Origin: Mesotaenium endlicherianum | Taxonomy: Eukaryota; Streptophyta; Zygnematophyceae; Zygnematales; Mesotaeniaceae | Assembly (NCBI GenBank): GCA_009602735.1 | Contig: WELA01012745.1 | Coordinates: 219,510-244,522, forward strand | Direction of reading: 5' to 3' | Length of the DNA: 25,013 bases | Part shown: piece by piece, positions 10,261 to 18,563 of the stretch | Layout: each line of letters opens with the position of its first letter | How positions within the stretch are numbered: the stretch's first letter is position 1 | The notes under the pieces: generated by a model | Databases searched by the model: none | Seen by the model: the letters and a program-made list of their open reading frames with translations, nothing else | Told to the model about the DNA's origin: nothing | Position numbers and translations under genes: made by a program

Positions 10261-10430
10261 ATATATGACAGTTAGTGAGCGAGAGCGATAAAAACACACT
10301 CATACGTTTATGTGTAGCGCATCGCAACTACGTCAACTTTTAGCAATCATCCTGTAAGGTAAACAGCAGCGAAGCCACTATACTAAATACTAACATACTT
10401 CCTGCAATCCCTATGACAAAGGTCCATATC

Positions 10431-10462
10431 CTACTAACTTGTGCCCTGGTTACATGTGCAGG
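10431..10462 (+). promoter_or_regulatory. Predicted branch site and splice acceptor before the E2 third ORF
   Basis: TACTAAC (10432-10438), the optimal branch-point sequence, is followed 24 nt from its branch A by TGCAG/G (AG at 10460-10461). A second TACTAAC is at 10388-10394. The ATG of the third ORF begins at 10463, one base into the predicted exon. With a donor in U5 (4879) this gives an env-like subgenomic mRNA. If the donor at 4934 is used instead, the gag ATG remains upstream in another frame, which would hinder translation. Confidence 0.55.
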
Positions 10463-12139
10463 ATGGCGCCCACCACACAAAAGGAGGACAGAAAGCGCAA
10501 GGCAGAAGAAGCCAGGAGGACAATGGAGCAATACCAGAAGGAGCTGGCGGCGACGTCCCTCACCAGGAGAGAACAAGAAAGGGTCCGCAAGCAACAAGAG
10601 GCGGCAGAAGAGGCACAGAGGAAGAAGGATCAGGAAGCGGAAAACCTCAGGAAGGCTGAGGAGGAGAGACAGAAGAAACAGCAAGAAGAAGCGGCAGCGG
10701 CAGAAGAGGAGAAAAGAAAAAAGATTGAAGCGGACAGACAGAAGAGCTTGGCCACTTACAGGTATACTGTGGTGGGTGGCCAAAACTTCGATAACCTGAA
10801 GGAAGCATTGCTGGCAGCCCAGGAGATCAACAGGCTGGAACAGACAACACTGCTACAGAAGGAAGGAGCTACAGCACTGGACAGGTACATCGAGACACAC
10901 ACCGGCGTGGTCCTTTACGAAGATTATGCTAAGATGGTGGGCTATACAGCAGAGCAGGCCCGGTATCTCGCAGATGATTCAGAGGACAAGCCGGTCCCCA
11001 TACCGGGAATAGTGGGAGATCAGAGACTCATCCGGATGGTGAGCATGCGGCCCGATAGCTTTAAGGATACGGTATTCTACCTCACACTCCTGCCAGCTTA
11101 CAATGAAGTTGAGAGAAGGAGCTGGGAGTACTTGGCCAGGGAAGCAGGACAGCAGATGTTCTCTCCCCACTGGTTCCCGTGTAAACTGAGGAAGGCTGAG
11201 CACGGACCCCAGTACTACCAGCAGCCAACAGACTGGAGGTGGATGACCGTCACAAATAAGAAGCAGGAGTGTGACCGAGCCCAACCGGATGACTTCCACT
11301 ATGGCCTAGACGGCTATCTCATCCTACCACCTCACATTGCCCCTTGGGACCCCAGGCTGAATGGATGCCTGAGCAATATGAATGCAGAGACCAAGGAACA
11401 TAGGAGGAGGGGAAGAGAGTACTTCTCTAAGGGAAAGCATGCCTTTGTCAAATGGGCAAAGAATGCAGGCCGGATAGATATCAGTAGGCTGAAGGCCAAG
11501 CAACCTCCAGCGCGCCCTAAGAAAGGGAGGTCGGTAGACTACTCCATGTCTACTAGGGAGCAGGACGACTTAGTGGACGAGACCCCTACTCTCTCCGAGG
11601 AGGAGGATGAGGAGGATGAGGAAGAAGAACAAGGCAGAGGAGAAGCATCAGCAGCAGGTACTCAGGATACCCAGGGACAGGCAGTGGCACTTCCTAAAGA
11701 ACCACGATCAGGTGTGTGGAATGTGATCCCCGTTATGGCGACAACTGGACCCCGCGCTCGCTCCCCCAGCCCACCTGCCCAAGCAGGGGAAGAAGCTGAT
11801 CTGACGATACTGGGCAGCAGACAAAGACAGAAATCCCCAGAGGACAGGGGTGCCAGAAGAGGGACACGCGGGTGGGCCAGAGGTATGCCAGCCTCCCCCT
11901 CCGCTCAGGGGCATGTACCTCTAGCCAATGTATTTCAGCATCCTACTGGAATGCCTGTCTATGTGGGAATCAACACCCAAGTGGTTGAAGAGCAGGCCAC
12001 CATCCTCCGTTCTCCTCGAGGGCCAACTTTAGAGCAAACAGGGTTCTTTAGAAGGCCAGCTGACAGACCTAGAGGGCTGTCCAGATCTAGGTCCAGATCT
12101 CCGTCTCCTGACCCTGAAGCCCCAGGAACAACCCCTTAA
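10463..12139 (+). CDS. E2 third ORF: coiled-coil protein of unknown function
   Basis: 558 codons, same strand as gag-pol, between pol and the 3' LTR. I recognise no family. Residues 5-95 are a highly charged Lys/Glu/Gln/Ala coiled coil. Residues 100-340 look like a folded domain, rich in Trp and Tyr (YYQQPTDWRW, 251-260; DGYLILPPHIAPWDPRLNGC, 283-302). Residues 378-389 are almost all Asp/Glu. The C-terminal 130 residues are Pro/Ser/Arg-rich with an SRSRSRSPSP run (539-548) like SR proteins. There is no signal peptide or membrane segment, so it is not an obvious envelope. I chose the ATG at 10463 because it directly follows a predicted splice acceptor and has G at +4; an ATG at 10454 is in frame. 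The intact length in a recent element suggests selection. It may be a nuclear or RNA-binding accessory factor (inference). Confidence 0.82.
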   Translation: MAPTTQKEDRKRKAEEARRTMEQYQKELAATSLTRREQERVRKQQEAAEEAQRKKDQEAENLRKAEEERQKKQQEEAAAAEEEKRKKIEADRQKSLATYRYTVVGGQNFDNLKEALLAAQEINRLEQTTLLQKEGATALDRYIETHTGVVLYEDYAKMVGYTAEQARYLADDSEDKPVPIPGIVGDQRLIRMVSMRPDSFKDTVFYLTLLPAYNEVERRSWEYLAREAGQQMFSPHWFPCKLRKAEHGPQYYQQPTDWRWMTVTNKKQECDRAQPDDFHYGLDGYLILPPHIAPWDPRLNGCLSNMNAETKEHRRRGREYFSKGKHAFVKWAKNAGRIDISRLKAKQPPARPKKGRSVDYSMSTREQDDLVDETPTLSEEEDEEDEEEEQGRGEASAAGTQDTQGQAVALPKEPRSGVWNVIPVMATTGPRARSPSPPAQAGEEADLTILGSRQRQKSPEDRGARRGTRGWARGMPASPSAQGHVPLANVFQHPTGMPVYVGINTQVVEEQATILRSPRGPTLEQTGFFRRPADRPRGLSRSRSRSPSPDPEAPGTTP

Positions 12140-12237
12140 GGTGACACGCTGAAGAGGCAGTCAGTAAGGGAGGCTGGTCAGGGTCAGTTTCTTTATTTAA
12201 AGCTTTTGCAGTTTAATGTTGTCGAGGCGACAACAAG

Positions 12238-12252
12238 TTAAGTTGGAGGGAT
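12238..12252 (+). other. E2 3' polypurine tract
   Basis: AAGTTGGAGGGA ends one base before the TG of the 3' LTR. It would serve as the RNase H-resistant primer for plus-strand DNA. Its core repeats at 10244-10256. Confidence 0.75.
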
Positions 12253-12997
12253 TGTAATGAATCAGTATATTAGTAGATATAATATTCATTTAAATATAAT
12301 AGTTAATTTAGTTCAGCCTGCTGAACTTTAGTTAGTAGTCAGTCTGCTGAACTTTAGTTAATAGTCAGTCTGCTGGACTTTACATAATTATCAGTTTAAT
12401 GACTCGGCCGAAAGCAGCAGGCTGAAGTCAACTTAAGTCAGCTTGCTGACACATTCTTTGACAGCCAGCTGACTTCCGTGCTCGGTAGCAGCGAACTGCC
12501 TTGATATGCATCTAAGTACCACCTGCTAGATGAATGGCCAGATGACATCCCCATGATGGATGGCTATTCGGGATGATGGGAGATGGCGGTGGATTTGGTT
12601 AACCGAGGTCCTACCAACGTGGTTAACTCCCGGGTAGGCGGTGCCATCGCACTGACCGTTGAACAGTAAACTCATTCCATGTACATATGCTAGGCATTGC
12701 TCTCGAGTTCGGCATTCGGAAACGAGGCCAACTCTCTTGTACAGCTTACTGAGAGAGATCTGAATCCAAGGCGAGAAGCCATTGATACGCACTGTCTTCT
12801 AACCTTGCTTATGTATGAGTTTACTGATTTGCATTATTGATGCTAGTTTACTCTCATTTGACTGACGAGTATTATTCCCTGCTAGTGTATTGTCCTTTGC
12901 CGTTTAACTAGTTAACGGAAATACAATAAAGATTACTTGCTGATATAAAGATCTTTATTAATTGTTAATCGCCTATTTGGTAAGTCGATTCATTTCA
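12253..12997 (+). repeat. E2 3' LTR
   Basis: 745 bp, same ends as the 5' LTR. It is 26 bp longer because a unit carrying the TCAGTCTGCTG motif is present twice (12326-12351 and 12352-12377) where the 5' LTR has it once. Apart from this I counted about nine substitutions. An 88-codon antisense frame (12526-12792) is identical in both LTRs. Confidence 0.95.
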
Positions 12998-13002
12998 CGA
13001 AA
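12998..13002. repeat. E2 target-site duplication, right copy (CGAAA)
   Basis: Matches 4173-4177 exactly and directly follows the CA end of the 3' LTR. Confidence 0.92.
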
Positions 13003-13807
13003 CTTCTAGATAAATCGACCTAGTCGGCACTCCGCGTTAGCCAAAATTACGTGAAGGCTCGAATTCACTCTAACGGTAAAGATCGCTCGACGATGTCGGT
13101 CAATCCGACGGTTGCGCTCACCGTGAATTGAGGATAGTCGTAAATCGACCTGAAAACTAATTAAACTTTGGAAATCCATAACTCTCTCAATACTTACACC
13201 AAATTCGATGAACTTTATATCAAAATGACCACAAAAACAAAGTCTACAACACCGTGTATCAAAACATATATCTAAATGACTCAAAAATGCACAAAAAATC
13301 CTATGACCTTACAGAGGGTTTAAATCCATACAATTGCTAAGTAGCGTTGCAACATCAATTCCGTTTGACTTTTACGACTGTCGTGGAATCACACCATGTC
13401 AAGCGGGAGGTCGCAGGCTCGGTTCCGTCCGTTGGCTCCTTTAGGCCACAAATGGTGTTTTCTTTCGAGTTAACGATCGTCATAGATCGAAAACAATAAC
13501 AACCTGTATTTAAAAAAATGAAAGTCAAAATAAGTTAATTACTCAGTAATTAATTAAGTTAGTCCGCCATAATTATCAAGCTAACTTTATGATTAATTAC
13601 GTTATACTTTTGCAAAGTAATCGAGCTGCTTCACGATTATTATGCAATAGTAGTTTGGTCGTTTTGCCACTCGACCCAAAATTAGTCTGGACACGTGTGT
13701 GTGAAATCATTCAACAAATTTGCAATCTCTTACAAATATAAAGTATAACGTATCTTAGGTAATTAGAAAAACGTTCTAAATCCGCCTAAAAAGCTCAGAA
13801 GGTTGCA
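13003..13807 (-). repeat. E1 3' LTR, proximal half (resumes after E2)
   Basis: Continuation of the E1 left LTR. Bases from about 13310 to 13807 align with 16830-17325, sharing for example TGAAAGTCAAAATAAGTT and CGCCTAAAAAGCT. About 300 bp after the E2 insertion (13003-13305) has no counterpart in the right LTR. The end GGTTGCA (TGCAACC on the minus strand) abuts the purine tract at 13808-13820, fixing the LTR boundary and the minus orientation. Confidence 0.78.
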
Positions 13808-13820
13808 CTCCTCCCTCCTT
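13808..13820 (-). other. E1 polypurine tract
   Basis: On the minus strand this reads AAGGAGGGAGGAG and is followed at once by the LTR start TGCAACC. Its location between the integrase remnant and the LTR agrees with E1 lying on the minus strand. Confidence 0.6.
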
Positions 13821-14199
13821 AAAGAACTTAACGTACTCGTTAAGCATACGTCTTTTAATTGATTGGTGTCAATATTTACCATAGCAATCGTAAAAATGAG
13901 GTTTGGGCAAACAAACGATTGCATCGGAACAAAATGAAAAAGGCCAATTATTTGGTCGCGGCTCTTTTGCGTTTGTTCATTGCAATACGAAATGTGGCGG
14001 ACAACACAGTGTTTGCCTTAGCACAGAGTTGTTGAGCTTTAGCCCATTGTAACCAATACTGCTAAACCAAGTCACTATTTAATGTAGGATTTCGTCCTGC
14101 AATTCATACAAATCCCAGCTAGAATCGTAGTGGAGCCACTTTATCAATTGGAGACTTATGACGAGTGCAGCGATGTCCAATGATCTCCTCTACATCCCA
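13821..14199 (-). other. E1 region between integrase remnant and polypurine tract
   Basis: About 380 bp with no readable domain. On the minus strand it should hold the end of E1 pol and its 3' untranslated region. I see nothing specific in it. Confidence 0.5.
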
Positions 14200-15310
14200 A
14201 GTTATGTCATATTGTTTGAGTTCCAAATTCGATGCTTGTGGCTCATAGCGGCCGTGTAATCAAAACAATATTTGTAAACTAACATGGAACACAGGATGCG
14301 TGCGCTCCATGAATTTAGACAAATCTAGTCAATAGGCAACAAGTCCAATCTTTTGCACTAACGATAAAAAGGCCTATCCAACAAGGCAAAAACTTGCGCT
14401 TTCCTGGGTGCTTGAGTTGCAAGTTTTTAGTTTGCAAAAGTACTTCATTGCCAATCTCAAAACTCAACACTTTCCTGTGCGTATCAGCAAACTTCTTCTG
14501 CCGATTTCGGGGCACCGGCTAAGGCCAACTTTGCCTGTTTGTGCACCTCTTGAAGTGAATGGACAAATTGGCGGGCACTTGGTACTCTCATGGTTGACAC
14601 CCCCATCTGACCGGGAACTACGCAAGTCAACGGAGTGTATGGGTGTCTTCCATAATTGAGGAAAAACGGAGTTTCTTAACACTTTCCTGATAAGCATTAT
14701 TAAACAAATTAACTCTGCAGCTGAAAGGAGGGTATCTTCCCAGTTGTCTTGGCGAGGATTCACAGAATATGTCCAAGGGACCCCAGTTGTCTCAACGAGG
14801 ATTCTCATAAATGCCCAAGGGGATGTCTAAAGAACGCGGTTCATTTGCTCTTGTCTGGCCATCGGTCTGAAAATGAAAGTTTGTCGACATCTTAAATTTT
14901 GTGCCAAAATATGTGCAAACTTCCTACCAGTAGTGGCTCGTAAATTTACTATGACGATCACTTATGATTCCTTTCGTCATGCCATGTAACTTGAACTCGT
15001 GATCAATGAAGAGACAGCGATCTCTTTTGCATGAAGTGATGGTATAATGGCCACAAAGTGCGCCATCTTGGTGAAACAATTTACGATCGTCAACACCCTA
15101 TTATGTCCCATTTTAGTGATAGGCAATCCCACGACAAAGTTGAGACTAATGCTTTTCGACGGGGCACTTGCAAGTTCCAATAGTAGCAACTTCGGAGCCG
15201 ACAACGCATTGCCTGACTTATCCCTCTGACAAGTTGCACAGTTGGTGATGTACTCGGCAACATCAACCTTGAGGGACGGCCACGTGTACCCACTGCAACG
15301 TGTGAATGGA
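14200..15310 (-). pseudogene. pol: E1 pol remnant: zinc-finger and integrase, degenerate
   Basis: The minus strand from about 15310 downward holds, in order and across several frames: an integrase zinc-binding end (YTWPSLK, then NCATCQR with its two cysteines); the start of the integrase core (SLNFVVGLPITKMGHNR, FTKMAHF); mid-core remnants at 14470-14810; and an integrase C-terminal segment (FADTHRKVLSFEIGNEVLLQT, near 14370-14490), then a decayed GPF-type and RIHPVFH-like stretch. Frameshifts and stops break it, so it cannot be translated. RT, RNase H, protease and gag are missing: the sequence stops at 15320, where another LTR begins. The family is Ty3/gypsy but differs from E2. Limits are approximate. 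Confidence 0.82.
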
Positions 15311-15320
15311 TTTGGTAAAT

Positions 15321-16579
15321 TGTAATGAATCAGTTCATTATTTATTTAATTAATTGCATATATAAATATAACACTAAATAAGTATTATGTCCATATACTC
15401 ACATGTGCGAGTTCATCTAAATGAATGTATGTCGATGTAGTGCGAGTTTACTTACTTTGTCAAAAATGTCAGCAGGATGACTTTTGTATCACAGTGTAGT
15501 TTGCTGACATGTTGAGAAGGTCAGCAGGATGACTTTTGTATCATAGAATAGTTTGCTGAGATTTGAATATCAGTTACATATAGGATGTAATATCAGTAGG
15601 TTGACATATAGTAAGCTCTCCTCATAATAGTCAGTATACTTAGCTTCAGTACGCTGAGGATAGACACATTCATTTAGATAATTATTTGTAGATTGGCACA
15701 TGTGATCGTAGTATAGTGAAAGTCGGAAGGTCGACTGAGATTCGGTAAATCGAACGTCCTACCAGTGTGGTTAACTCCTGGGTGGGCGGAGCCGTCGTCG
15801 GTCAACTGAACAATTAGGACTTCAATCAACCGACCAATTAATATGGTCGTTATACCTAGATCCGTGGGTCCCAACTTAACGGGTTTCCCACGAAACGGCG
15901 CACCTTGCGCCGTGGTCAACCAGGTGGTCACTAGGTACATAGCAGGCTGGGATCTCGTGGTCCCTCATTCTGGACAGTAGGCTTTACAGTCGGATTTCTA
16001 CTTGCAAGTCATGTGTGCACTTTTGGGTTCGTTCTAATGACCAGCCTTCACGGAAATTTGCATGGTTGCTTTGTCTGCGCTCCAAATGGGACGAACTAGG
16101 ACTTTTCGGAAAGGTCTCGTCAAGATGCATCCGTTGCCGTTCAGTTTGCTTAATTTGGAGTAGTATTGGCAGAGTTATGCCCTCTGACATTTCGGGGTCA
16201 CACAGCGGACAGATTCCATGGTTTTGCACCTAAGTCAGTGGGATGTGTTTTAGCTACATTATGGTCATCTGAATGAGAGCGCCTTTGCTATTCAGTCCCC
16301 TGATGTTGTGCATGTGCTATACATGCTTGCATGCCTGGTAGGCAAGAGGCCATGAGTTTCTAAAGGAGAAGCTCTACTCCTCAAGCTCGCCTCTTTCTTG
16401 TGCCTTGTATTCGCGTGCAACTATGGCACACTACGATGAGTGAATCAAGGGTAATAGATGAGTAAACGGAATTCATTATAAGGGCGAAGATCGCTCCCTG
16501 ATTTCACACGCTTCCACCTATCTCTGATCGTTTATATTTAAATGAAATATATTAATCTTGAATAAGCAGATTCATTTCA
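15321..16579 (+). repeat. LTR of a third Ty3-type family (solo or recombinant)
   Basis: 1259 bp, opening TGTAATGAATCAG and closing GATTCATTTCA, the same termini as the E2 LTR but otherwise strongly diverged and longer. A 42-bp core (15756-15797) matches the E2 LTR core at 4507-4548. No internal domain, primer site or second LTR accompanies it, so it is a single LTR. The flanks TAAAT (15316-15320) and TTCAT (16580-16584) do not match. It lies between E1's integrase remnant and E1's right LTR and stands where E1's gag-RT should be. This suggests recombination between two LTRs of this family that deleted what lay between. Confidence 0.8.
15468..15571. repeat. 52-bp tandem duplication in the third LTR
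   Basis: Two adjoining 52-bp units (15468-15519 and 15520-15571) each start GTCAGCAGGATGACTTTTGT and contain TTTGCTGA. They resemble the TCAGC/GCTGA motifs of the E2 LTR, so a similar cis motif has been amplified in both LTR families. Confidence 0.7.
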
Positions 16580-17325
16580 TTCATGTTCAACAAAAAACGA
16601 GCGAACGGGCATATTCCGCTCGACCAAATAATCCAAAAGAGCTGTTTAATTGTTTGAAGGTTACGCGACGGTGTCCAGAACACCGTTAATTGCCAAACGG
16701 GCGTTTTTGCAATCATGCGTTTTGTCGAGATGTCGCGACTCCTCGCAAGGTCAGGTACAGTTTCATCTGACATGGACTGGTACTTATAGATAACTGGCAT
16801 ATAGGTCAGGTGTGAACGAATCAAACGAATGGTCGAAGGTTTGAATCCTCATGGTTGCAAAGTAGCTTTGCAAGATTAGTTTTGTTTAACTTTTACGGCT
16901 GTCGCGGAGCCGCGCCAAGTCGATCGGGAGGTCGCGGGTTCCTTCTGTCCGGTGGCTCCCTTAAGCCACAATTGGTGTTTTCTGTCGGGTTAATAATGGT
17001 CGTTAACCAAAAACAATGACTTCAAATTAATGAAAGTCAAAATAAGTTGATTAATCCGTAATTAAGTATGTTATTCCGCCATAATTTATCAAGCTAACTT
17101 TATGATTAGTGGCGTTATGCTTCAAATTGCGAACTAGTCGAGTCACTTTATGATTCTTTTTGCAATAGTAGTTTAGTCGTCTTGCCACTTGACGCGAAAT
17201 TAGTCGGCATACGTGTGTGTCAAATAATTCAACAAATATGCAATGTTATACAAATAAAAAGTATAAAGTATTTTAGGTATTTAAAGAAACATTCCAAATA
17301 CGCCTAAAAAGCTTAGATCGTGACA
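16580..17325 (-). repeat. E1 5' LTR, partial
   Basis: Right LTR copy of E1, diverged from the left copy but collinear with it (16580-16815 with 3500-3735; 16830-17325 with 13310-13807). It begins exactly at the end of the third LTR, so its inner end, the primer site and the 5' coding part of E1 are gone. About 740 bp present in the left LTR is missing near 16815-16830. The outer end GTGACA is followed by the CATCC target duplication. Confidence 0.78.
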
Positions 17326-17330
17326 CATCC
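17326..17330. repeat. E1 target-site duplication, right copy (CATCC)
   Basis: Follows the CA of the right E1 LTR and matches 3314-3318. Confidence 0.7.
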
Positions 17331-18439
17331 TCTACTTGACAGTAAGCGTTTCAAAGGTTCCAAAGGACATCCAAATAATTGTGGAAGATTTGTGTGGATG
17401 TAATTGGAGCTATAATATTATCCTATTATAAATTTCAAGGAGAATCTGTAAGTACCAAGAATATTAAGCAGCATTGGTACAAGATTTGAAGGACTTTATA
17501 AGACATCGTTTTGGTTTGAGTCGGGTTTTTAGTATCCAAAGTAACAAACTACACCAAAAAAATATGAATGTAGCCGCGAGTGATCACGCCGAGGGCCCAA
17601 AGGTACTTTCCACTAAGATACCAATATCTCACGAAGTAGTCAAATCAGATGACAAAATTTTAGTTGCATTGGAAAGCTTGCTCTACTCTCTAGACTTTTG
17701 TACCAAGCAGTGGATTCGGCAGGAGACAAGGCCATGTTCAACATAATGACAAGGTTGCAAACACATTTATGGAAGACATTTATGTAGTTGTTTTGAATAA
17801 CAATGGCCCTACTGCTCACATGAGAGGAAAAAGGTCGTACAATTTACGGTGCGGTGTGCTGGGGCATAGTGTTGTGCGACTGGCAAATCCTTGTTAATTT
17901 TGAGAGACAGGGGGCATCTTGAAGAGGAGGTGCGCCAGCCATGGATCCTTGATGTATAGATAATTAGGCTTTCCGCACTGCAGTGGGGCTATTCGTTTTG
18001 TAAGTTACACAAGAAGTACCATAATGTATGTGTCTTTCCTGTCGTAATGTTCATTGATTTTGCGTGGTGACATTTCATTTTGTTGCTATCGTTGGGGGGG
18101 ATGTTCGCGGCGCTCACTGACCTTCAATTGAACTGAATCGAATCTAAGAAGGGTAAAGAGCCGAGACGACGTTTTCTGACGGTCATTGTGACTGCTGTAG
18201 GTACGTTCTAAGCAGCAGATGACAGTACCAGATCGAACGTCTCAGTGTTAACGAAAATTGGTGTTCACACGAGGAATCCCTTAAAAGTCTTCGCAATCAT
18301 TAGAGACGTACGTCACCCCCTAGCTGTTCGTCACACTCGATGCGGCGTTCTCCTCTTCCTTCGCTGCACCTAGTGTGCTTCTGTCGCCCTCCGCTGCTTT
18401 GCTCTTCAGTAGTCTCGACGCTACTTAGGAGAGTCGCAG
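17331..18439. other. Intergenic spacer upstream of the IPMI gene
   Basis: About 1.1 kb between the retrotransposon nest and the promoter of the next gene. The longest frame (17474-17746, plus) shows no familiar motif and I do not call it. Composition rises from AT-rich to balanced toward the gene. I see no repeat matching the nest. Confidence 0.5.
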
Positions 18440-18446
18440 TATATAT
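18440..18446 (+). promoter_or_regulatory. Candidate TATA box of the IPMI small-subunit gene
   Basis: TATATAT lies 118-124 bases before the ATG, a plausible distance for a start site near 18470 and a leader of about 90 nt without an upstream ATG. No other promoter element is clear. Confidence 0.4.
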
Positions 18447-18563
18447 CTTTTTAACCACTAAACAAATATCTTACTGTAGTTCACTTCAATTGCTTCAGCG
18501 AAGAAAACGTCTCTGATTTTCTGCAAGAGAATTTTCAAGGCTGGTCTATAGTTCCGCAAGGCA

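Larger units (their letters stand above)
4178..12997 (+). mobile_element. E2: recent chromodomain Ty3/gypsy retrotransposon with an extra 3' ORF
   Basis: This is a full-length LTR element of 8820 bp. In order it has: 5' LTR (4178-4896), primer binding site (4898-4910), gag (4931-6410, in two frames), pol with protease, RT, RNase H, integrase and chromodomain (to 10195), an internal polypurine-tract copy (10244-10256), a third ORF (10463-12139), the 3' polypurine tract (12238-12251) and the 3' LTR (12253-12997). Both ends carry CGAAA. By eye the LTRs differ at about nine positions in 719 plus a 26-bp unit present once more in the 3' LTR, so insertion was recent relative to E1. The chromodomain and D,D,E integrase place it among plant/fungal chromoviruses. 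gag is frame-disrupted in this copy. Confidence 0.95.
3319..17325 (-). mobile_element. E1: old, degenerate Ty3/gypsy LTR retrotransposon (outer shell of the nest)
   Basis: E1 is read on the minus strand. The outer ends begin TGTAACAC (3319) and finish GTGACA (17325), flanked by the 5-bp direct repeat CATCC (3314-3318 and 17326-17330). Sequence 3500-3735 matches 16580-16815, and 13310-13807 matches 16830-17325, in the same order and orientation. This shows two diverged LTR copies. Between them on the minus strand lie remnants of pol (zinc-binding region, integrase, C-terminal region). A purine tract, AAGGAGGGAGGAG on the minus strand at 13808-13820, abuts the left LTR, as expected for the 3' LTR of a minus-strand element. 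E2 was later inserted in the left LTR, and another LTR replaced the part carrying gag, RT and RNase H. E1 is surely inactive. Confidence 0.8.

Noticed and set aside
10340..10783. 147-codon minus-strand frame with hydrophobic runs opposite the third ORF
   Set aside because: Its Leu/Phe-rich sequence is the mirror of the Lys/Glu-rich coiled coil on the plus strand, an expected shadow.
10463..12139. Third ORF as a retroviral-type envelope protein
   Set aside because: It has no signal peptide, membrane helix or cleavage motif. Only its position and predicted splicing are env-like.
16831..16850. tRNA T-arm-like sequence (GGTCGAAGGTTTGAATCC) in the E1 LTR
   Set aside because: There is no A box or folded tRNA around it, and the left LTR copy has decayed at this place. 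Probably chance similarity.
17474..17746. 90-codon frame upstream of the IPMI gene
   Set aside because: No recognised motif, no sign of exon boundaries, and AT-rich spacer composition.
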